Source of the DNA: Anisus vortex
Lineage: Eukaryota > Mollusca > Gastropoda > Planorbidae
Assembly (NCBI GenBank): GCA_949126835.1
Contig: OX421497.1
Span: 28,624,742 to 28,688,741 of the forward strand
Direction of reading: 5' to 3'
Length of the DNA: 64,000 nt
Shown: positions 59,601-64,000 of the stretch, piece after piece
Numbering within the stretch: position 1 is the first letter of the stretch
Layout: each line of letters opens with the position of its first letter
The notes under the pieces: model-generated
Database searches by the model: none
Seen by the model: the letters and a program-made list of their open reading frames with translations, nothing else
What the model was told of the DNA's origin: nothing
Program-made: the position numbers and the translations under genes

Positions 59601-61780
59601 CATCGATCCCCGTTAATAGGATACACCTTTTGCTTGAGTTATAATCCATATTTAGCACCCTTTTTTCGAGGTCTCTTACTTTACAATCCCCCATCTCGGC
59701 CTGATCCTCCAGTTTAGCCACCCGGTCATTAAGCTGTCGGATCTCCTCCATCTCCTTGGTAATCTTTTCTACTTTGCCATTCAACGTATCTAAAGATACT
59801 TGGAATGTTGTCTGAAGCGCAGATATCTTCATCAGTTGATCAGGCATTACCCCCATTTTCAAACTATTGTCTGCCAATAAAGCTTGCATTCCACTTAAGG
59901 CTTGCAGATACCCACTATGGTGTTCTTGCTGGACAGAGGAACAACCATCTTCTTCTGATGAAGCGTGGCGCAGTCTTTTCCTTTCACTAGTAGCAGGCAG
60001 AAGTAGAAGTAGGGGATCCTGTATAGCCTGTATATTGTCACTATTGATACTATTGTTACTATTTATAGCTGCCTGAATCTGTGATTGTGACTGTATACAA
60101 GCCATTTCACCACTCTGTTATTGCCTTGTCAACCAAAACACACACCAAAATCTACCGAGTCTTTTGTGTTGATCGTCGTGTTCACTAGCGTGACGGCCTT
60201 CAAGTGTAAGCAAATGTAAACACCTCGTGCGAAGACAGATAATTCACGATCTTGGGTTGGTAGTAATAGTAATAAAAATCACCTGTTAAGTTCAATTAAG
60301 TTCAGTTTTATAATTAACTATACAAATATCAAGATTAAAATTCATACCAATCCATAGCTGAGATTATTGTGAAACTTCTGATATCAAATTCGAAACGGAA
60401 CCCTTTAGAATAACATCACAAAATTAGAGAACATTAGAATATAAACATACTGTGAAACAAAAACACGTCCGTTCGCCATAAACAGTGACAGTCAGACGAG
60501 TCGTACAGCAGCAAAGTCAGATTCATTCAAACCTTCATCTTTTTCGATTGTTAATGCTTTTTCCAAGTTTTTACACATCGACCTAACCTCTGATAAAGTC
60601 TTGTTTTTAAGGTCAGGAATGTTGTACGAAAATCCAAAGACACCAGATACTTTATTTAACTGGGAAAATCTTTCTTTTACCGCATAAGCAGCTGTGTCTA
60701 AAGCAGCAACATAAAAGTAGATCTTGAAACTTTCTAAGAGGTCACCTGCAATATTTACAGATTCATCTGTTGATTCGTAATCAAACATGTTCTTCTTTTT
60801 TCGAATTCTGATCATCTCTTTCTCAAATACTGGTTCTATTCCAACTTCTTCTGCTACTTCATTAGCATCAATCAGAACTATATTGAAGTCTAAATCACTT
60901 CTAGCTGTAACCAAAAACTCTTCGGCTTTTTTCAGTTGACTGGTCACTAAGTGCTCTCTTAAGATTCAATTCCTTTTCTTGCAGTATCTTACTAGTTATA
61001 TTTACTTAAAACAAAATGTTGTGCCTTGTGACAAGTGCAGCAATAAACTTGAAGTTTGAGATATATATTAAGTAACCCAACTGCTTCTACCTTCGCAATA
61101 CTGCAACTAGATCCTTTTAGAGAATTAGTGTTTTCAGAAATCTCTTCCAAAACATCACAAACATGAGATAACTGGTACCGCAAATGTGTTAGTGATTCAA
61201 TTCGACTGGACCATCTTGTGCCACTTAGGGGTTTTAATGTCAAAGATGGCACGTAAGGACACAAAATCTACCATCGGCCGGGGAAAGTGAGGGGTTGCCT
61301 TTGTGCACTTCGCCGCGCACAGCGAGGTTGCCAAACTAAGTACTGTCAGGGAATACTTTTTTTTCTAAGACAACTTAAATAAAATACCATTCGCCTTTCA
61401 TTACCTAGTATTTCGTCGGCCTATGCTAGTAGCGCGCAGAAGCACTTAACTTTAATATAGTTTGTATTTTTAAATCCCCAAATGAAATAAAATCCTCAAT
61501 TTTGCGCCCCCCCCCCCCCAAAAAAAAAAAGAAATAAAAAAATAATTCGCCTATATGGATAAGCCGGCCCTGGTTTTATCTCATTTTAACTGGAGTTACA
61601 CTTGTTGCATGACATGTCAATATTCACTTGTAATAAATGTTGTATTAATTAGTCCTCACCTATTTGAGACTCGGACATGGCTCCAGATTTAACTCCTTCA
61701 ACGAATTCATGAATGTCATCATCCAGGAGTTCATTGCCATCTCTCTTTTTTGAAATCAGTTGTGGAAATGAAGGGGACAT
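44698..61780 (-). CDS. TYMP: Thymidine phosphorylase
   Basis: Eight coding exons: 61780-61660, 52255-52053, 50754-50526, 49065-48947, 48294-48132, 47981-47754, 47166-47026, 44834-44698. They total 1341 nt, 446 aa, all with GT/AG introns and intact frame. An in-frame TAG 6 nt upstream fixes the start. It cleaves thymidine with phosphate to thymine and deoxyribose-1-phosphate. The family signature [16 protein letters not shown] is at 113-128 and the phosphate-binding [10 protein letters not shown] at 84-93. His85, Arg171, Ser186 and Lys190 fall at the positions known as catalytic in bacterial DeoA. The C-terminal beta domain ([20 protein letters not shown] onward) ends the chain. Length suits the family (about 440-480 aa). 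Intron 1 spans 9.4 kb of transposons, and other introns carry MITEs, one 13 bp from a donor. No break is seen, so the gene looks functional. Confidence 0.96.
45363..45497. mobile_element. Palindromic MITE, copy 1, 135 bp
   Basis: Arms of about 58 bp are nearly perfect inverses (ctaatgggccgtattgctgc ... gcagcaatacggcccattag) around a loop of about 19 bp. TA at both ends could be a Tc1/mariner-type TA duplication. Copy 2 is at 50027-50178. It lies in the last TYMP intron and almost abuts the hAT MITE at 45507. Confidence 0.8.
45507..46358. mobile_element. hAT MITE (TAGGGATG family), 852 bp
   Basis: The ends tagggatgctaaa and tttaacatcccta are inverted and flanked by an exact 8-bp duplication, gtctgtac, at 45499-45506 and 46359-46366. 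Subterminal ccggtttt blocks, an (AC)n stretch at about 45587-45605 and a core shared with 32066-32637 are present. No transposase is seen. It lies in the last TYMP intron. Confidence 0.85.
48530..48605 (+). mobile_element. Short LINE 3' tail fragment
   Basis: The stretch tgggttgcctgaactaatca matches the [15 protein letters not shown] end of the LINE tail seen at 26205 and 55850. It is short and decayed. It lies in TYMP intron 4. Confidence 0.4.
50027..50178. mobile_element. Palindromic MITE, copy 2, about 152 bp, perfect hairpin
   Basis: Left and right halves are perfect inverses over about 75 bp with almost no loop, starting taatgggccgtattgctgct. It is the same family as 45363-45497. Near-complete symmetry suggests a recent insertion or gene conversion between the arms. 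It lies in TYMP intron 3. Confidence 0.85.
50420..50510. mobile_element. Small MITE, 91 bp, beside the TYMP exon 3 donor
   Basis: The inverted ends cccagcgagcacaccacgtc and gacgtggtatgcccgctggg enclose a short A-rich core. A target duplication is not clear. Its edge is 13 bp from the GT donor (50525-50524) of TYMP exon 3. Confidence 0.65.
51246..51694. mobile_element. Harbinger-like MITE, 449 bp
   Basis: The inverted ends aggcctttcttaaccggg and cccggttaagaaaggcct are perfect over 18 bp and flanked by TTA on both sides (51243-51245 and 51695-51697). A 3-bp TTA duplication is typical of the PIF/Harbinger superfamily. Subterminal gatc-containing repeats are mirrored. It lies in TYMP intron 2 and has no coding capacity. 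Confidence 0.7.
53195..54150 (+). repeat. Tandem duplication of a repeat element of about 470 bp
   Basis: Copies at about 53195-53665 and 53666-54150 share ordered blocks: tctgtctgcaat, gcttcgatttttcgaccact, gtggtccgatcgagctgaaa, aacaatacatcctat, acttaataatactacactta, gcctgtgcaactttttata, then gcaaataaagggagtat. The first copy begins with a (TGTC)n run. It lies in TYMP intron 1. The open frame 53859-54065 is incidental. Confidence 0.75.
54525..54840. repeat. Anonymous GC-rich repeat fragment
   Basis: It starts ggcatccgtccgaactcaag and resembles the 130-bp insertion inside the MITE at 32066-32637 (ggcatccctccgtctcgaga). An open minus frame (54477-54797) has no family features and is probably incidental. 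Confidence 0.4.
55731..56335 (-). pseudogene. 5'-truncated LINE: reverse transcriptase C-terminus and 3' tail
   Basis: The minus-strand reading runs [44 protein letters not shown], and after a frame break [18 protein letters not shown]. All are standard C-terminal motifs of CR1/jockey-like reverse transcriptases. It ends in a gataagataagataac tail (55700-55722), the short tandem 3' repeat typical of such elements. It may be the end of the LINE at 56765-60105 or a separate insertion. Confidence 0.75.
56400..56465 (+). mobile_element. LINE 3' tail scrap, plus orientation
   Basis: The stretch gtaataatcttctatctaga ... ggaacgtctgtaaacttata ... agataag matches the tail at 55700-55760 in reverse orientation. 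Only the non-coding end remains. Confidence 0.45.
56759..57328 (-). pseudogene. LINE ORF2, pre-RT region up to the first RT motif
   Basis: An open frame of 189 codons is rich in Lys/Asn, with [10 protein letters not shown], an [19 protein letters not shown] block (the conserved lead into RT) and [14 protein letters not shown] (RT motif 1 region). The frame stops just after this at about 56765, so the fingers/palm catalytic core (YADD box) is absent. It is on the same strand as, and in order with, the endonuclease upstream. Confidence 0.8.
57493..57840 (-). pseudogene. LINE ORF2, end of endonuclease and linker
   Basis: Minus-strand frames give [14 protein letters not shown] and, after a frameshift near 57790, [20 protein letters not shown]. 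This is the end of an APE-type endonuclease, where the expected SDHCPI motif is changed to SDIHCLI. A Lys/Asn-rich linker follows. It is a decayed part of the same element. Confidence 0.7.
57926..58540 (-). pseudogene. LINE ORF2, APE-type endonuclease domain
   Basis: The frame reads [53 protein letters not shown] and [13 protein letters not shown], the ordered motifs of apurinic-endonuclease domains that nick target DNA for non-LTR retrotransposition. The Asn of the first motif, the Glu of SETK and the Asp/Asn of GDFN are present. The longest Met-started frame is 58465-57926, but homology begins upstream at about 58500. Confidence 0.85.
58541..59167 (-). pseudogene. LINE ORF2 N-terminal region, Gln/Asn/Ser-rich expansion
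   Basis: Imperfect CAG/CAA/CAT triplets on the minus strand give a 208-codon frame very rich in Gln, Asn, Ser and Thr. All three minus frames stay open here, as expected of such repeats. This frame is the one in phase with the endonuclease and is separated from it by a single stop at 58541-58543. It starts 23 bp past the ORF1 stop. Whether it was ever translated is unknown. Confidence 0.5.
59191..60105 (-). CDS. LINE ORF1-type protein, intact
   Basis: A 304-codon frame has no stops. It has a Gln/Asn-rich start and a long coiled coil at about residues 85-150 ([39 protein letters not shown]). An RRM-like domain follows at about 155-235 ([10 protein letters not shown] ... [20 protein letters not shown]), then a C-terminal domain with [20 protein letters not shown] and LKEAKARFG. 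This order is that of L1-type ORF1 RNA-binding chaperones, which trimerise and coat LINE RNA. It sits in TYMP intron 1 in the sense orientation and heads the decayed ORF2 downstream. It is a transposon gene, not a host gene. Confidence 0.8.
   Translation of the reverse strand: MACIQSQSQIQAAINSNNSINSDNIQAIQDPLLLLLPATSERKRLRHASSEEDGCSSVQQEHHSGYLQALSGMQALLADNSLKMGVMPDQLMKISALQTTFQVSLDTLNGKVEKITKEMEEIRQLNDRVAKLEDQAEMGDCKVRDLEKRVLNMDYNSSKRCILLTGIDERDEAEKCKNIVQDFLYEHLQLHNPIEIDICYRLGKFNKDICRTILVFCLKLSDKENIIKNAYKLQGKPFGIREYFPKLIYQKRKILLPKLKEAKARFGKQAYLRIDTLMTPEGSWTVSDQGVIVVSGPHSRPHGK
60492..60990 (-). pseudogene. ZMYM1-like hAT transposase, C-terminal part
   Basis: A frame of 151 codons (60947-60492) contains [33 protein letters not shown] and [15 protein letters not shown], resembling the catalytic-domain interior of hAT transposases related to ZMYM1 and TTF-type zinc-finger proteins. 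The C-terminal dimerisation motif is missing. It is separated from the upstream piece by a frame break. Confidence 0.65.
60992..61264 (-). pseudogene. ZMYM1-like hAT transposase, upstream part
   Basis: The frame reads [33 protein letters not shown], matching the conserved LxxLxxTRWxSRxxS block of ZMYM1-type hAT transposases. About 50 residues on, homology fades and the frame closes. The N-terminal zinc finger is absent. Confidence 0.7.
61265..61572. mobile_element. Terminal region of the hAT relic
   Basis: The sequence ends aagccggccctg, whose reverse complement cagggccggctt is a familiar hAT terminus. A C14/A11 homopolymer pair at about 61506-61530 lies just inside. The opposite end of the transposon was not found, perhaps removed when the LINE came in, so no target duplication can be read. 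Confidence 0.45.
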
Positions 61781-62628
61781 CTTCTATTTAGAATGTCTCG
61801 TTAACACTGGTATCACAAGGATTGTTGATGTCTTATAGTTGTACTGTGGCAAGCTAGTTAATCTAAACATAGACGAAAAGATGAAAAATAAAAAATACCT
61901 AGGTCTTCATGTATAATTATTGTTAGTTAATTAGCTTATTAGCCATATAGCTAGTTGAGTATTCAATCGGTAAGCTATTTAGTAATTCAGTCAGTCAGTT
62001 TATAAGTTCGAGTTAGTTTTTTAGTGCTACAGTCAAATATTAAGTTAGTAAACAAGTCAGTTATCTAGTTAATCTGGTAGGCAATCAATCAGTCAGTCAT
62101 TTAGTAAGCTAGTCAGTTGGTCAGTCAGTTAGTCAGCTATTCAGTCAGTCAGTCAGTTAGTCAGTCAGTTAGTCAGTTAGAAAGTTAGTCAGTTAGAAAG
62201 TTAGTTAGAAAGTTAGTTAGTCAGTTAATATGCAGTTAGTCAGTTAATCAGAATAATCAGATAGTCTGTTAGTCATTTTAGTTAGTTATAAAGTTAATCA
62301 GTCAGTTAATAGTTAGCTAGTCAGTTAGTTATGAAGTAAGCGAATGAGTTGTCTCGTCCAACTCGTGCTTTAAGTCACACTGGGCGATCCATTTCTTCCA
62401 ATGGTGTCTATCGGACTCACCGATTTTTTCGAGGAGTTAGGTTGTTTGGTGACACAGTGAAGCAGAATATAAAAAGAGCGTTGTTATGTTAGATTGCGTC
62501 TTTTATCACCAAATATTATAATTTTATCTGGGCACGAGCCGCTACCAGACAGTGAGAGATAGAGAGAAAGTAAATACCAATGTTTGCCGTATAATTTACA
62601 TAATAATATTACATTTTAAATGCTCAAG
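61781..62628. promoter_or_regulatory. TYMP upstream region with tetranucleotide repeat
   Basis: The TYMP 5' flank follows directly upstream of 61780. From about 61920 to 62345 an imperfect (GTTA/GTCA)n microsatellite dominates. No promoter motif can be assigned with confidence, and an upstream non-coding exon cannot be excluded. Confidence 0.45.
61920..62345. repeat. (AGTC/AGTT)n tetranucleotide repeat
   Basis: Repeated agtcagtt/agttagtc words over about 425 bp, purest around 62080-62220 and degenerate at both sides. Confidence 0.85.
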
Positions 62629-63264
62629 CATTGCCTCTCAAAGTGTGCGCCTCTCCTCCCTGTTGGAGCATGTTGGAGTATTGCTATGTGTGGTAGTGTG
62701 TTGTAGTATAGAGTCATAGAGGTTTAAAATATTAACACGTCAATAAATAAACACAGTTTTTAAAAGAAAAGCAACTCTAATCGTCATTATTTATTTCTCT
62801 ACATGAAGGTTCATTGTCGAGACCAGTATATTTCGTTACAATCACAAAACTAACAAAAACACGCAATCAACTCAGAAAAAAAACACAAAACAAACAAGAA
62901 TTACGCACTTCCGTAACTATCGAAAACGTCACACTCATAAACATAGGGCTTAGAGCTTTGCTCAACAAAAATGTACACATTAAATGCTAATTATAAATAC
63001 ATGACACGTGGGCCTAAGTCCGAGACGGTTAAGCCTTTATTATATGGCCAACACAATGCCCTAAATAAAATAGATCACAACAGAGCCCCCAGTGTCTTTA
63101 CGAGGAGTGAGGCAGAATATTGCATAGACTTTCATTTTTATTTCAGTTCGTTTTTGATTTAATGTAGCAAAATGCTACATCTAGGGTTTGGCTTGAACAA
63201 AGGCGCCATTGTTAGACTTTCTTTAAATAGGACACCGTCAGAGTCCAAGGTTTGGGAACCACTG
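62629..63264. mobile_element. Possible hAT element, 636 bp
   Basis: The left cattgcctctcaaag and the reverse complement of the right end, cagtggttcccaaac, share the CANTGNNTCNCAAA pattern of Charlie-type hAT ends (10 of 15 bases). The flanks tgctcaag (62621-62628) and tgctgaaa (63265-63272) match at 6 of 8. Old and diverged, with no transposase. Confidence 0.4.
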
Positions 63265-63885
63265 TGCTGAAATGTGTTGTTGTATTTTAATTTTTTCTTT
63301 ACAATAGATAGAACCACCAAATAAGAATTCTATATGCAGTAATAAAATCAAACTACATATCTAGACCTGCTTGGTTTGTTTAACAGCTGAATGTCAAATC
63401 ACTTGATTGCCAGCACACAAACAAGTTAAAAGTACATGCCTATACCGGATACCGACAGCGAAATTATTTTTAACCTCGTCACGTGATGCACCGTTACTAT
63501 TCCTGGTTTTACGGTATTACGGGAAAATGTTATGGGGGAAAGCTTTTTATGTTGTTGTTGTTGCGTTTGTAACTGAAAGGTCATGTTGGTTTGTTTTTTA
63601 TACACTTTATGTAGGCCTACTTGTCGGAATTTCTATTATTATGGCAGAATATGTGTATAATATGTGTCAGTGTCAAAGCTAGGGTTTAAAGGGGGGGGGG
63701 GGGGAGGAGGAGGAGGCATTTAGTTCAAGGTTAAGTGGGCAAGAGAGGGGGAAACATAATGTAAGCTGGAATGGGGCAATGGTGCATTATGTGTGTAGGG
63801 GGAGGTGGGGTTAGTGTACGACAGGAGGGTGATGAAAGGATAATTCTAAACTAGTTCTCTATTTCCTAAAGATTATTACAAAAAC
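63265..63885. other. Gene-free sequence with a G-rich tract
   Basis: A G run followed by ggaggaggagg lies at about 63691-63716. The short open frame 63407-63682 has no recognisable features. No gene is seen. Confidence 0.4.
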
Positions 63886-63886
63886 T

Positions 63887-64000
63887 ATAAATCTAGACTA
63901 TCTAGTTATCAATAGTTGAAATCTAGGCTATCTAGTTATCAATGGTTGAAATCTATACTATCTAGTTTTCAATAGTTGAAATCTAGACTATCTAGTTATC
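63887..64000. repeat. 30-bp tandem repeat at the right edge
   Basis: The unit tctagttatcaatagttgaa plus atctagacta recurs at 30-bp spacing (63901, 63931, 63961, 63991) and continues past the window end. Confidence 0.9.

Noticed and set aside
1..64000. CRISPR array, operon or prokaryotic system
   Set aside because: The tandem arrays have no spacers, genes are split by GT/AG introns, and no ribosome-binding sites or cas-like genes exist.

Overview
The window is eukaryotic (metazoan) nuclear DNA: AT-rich, dominated by introns and transposon debris, with long introns bounded by GT/AG and no bacterial features. A molluscan, probably gastropod, source is my guess from the style of the repeats and the gene content; nothing in the sequence proves it.

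Three protein-coding genes can be spliced completely by hand, and every exon junction keeps the reading frame. (1) WASHC3 (CCDC53), minus strand, 7653-11557, six coding exons, 206 aa, is a subunit of the endosomal WASH actin-nucleation complex. (2) A DENND5-family Rab GEF, plus strand, 13971-36742, 24 coding exons, 1308 aa, has DENN, RUN1, PLAT and RUN2 regions. It lies head-to-head with WASHC3 across a 2.4 kb gap. (3) Thymidine phosphorylase (TYMP), minus strand, 44698-61780, eight coding exons, 446 aa, has all catalytic residues. Its first exon lies 9.4 kb from the second, and that intron is a transposon graveyard. WASHC3 and DENND5 both act in endosomal and Golgi membrane traffic. TYMP is a nucleoside-salvage enzyme with no evident link to them.

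Layout: 1-7650 is gene-free and holds a minisatellite, a Russian-doll set of hAT-type elements and two tRNA-derived SINEs. 7653-11565 is WASHC3. 11566-13970 is the divergent spacer, with a small hAT MITE. 13971-36742 is DENND5, whose introns carry a Mutator-like MITE, a retroposon inserted in a satellite, a hAT MITE and a 32-bp minisatellite that copies a splice donor. 36743-44697 is intergenic, with two decayed LINE 3' ends and minisatellites. 44698-61780 is TYMP, whose introns hold palindromic MITEs, a hAT MITE, a Harbinger-like MITE, a LINE with an intact ORF1 but no RT catalytic core, and a ZMYM1-like hAT transposase relic. 61781-64000 holds a tetranucleotide repeat, a possible hAT element and a 30-bp satellite that runs off the end.

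I saw no convincing new biological system. The strongest unusual items are the five tandem copies of a DENND5 exon end with its splice donor, several transposons whose target-site duplications can be read directly, and the compound LINE in TYMP intron 1.
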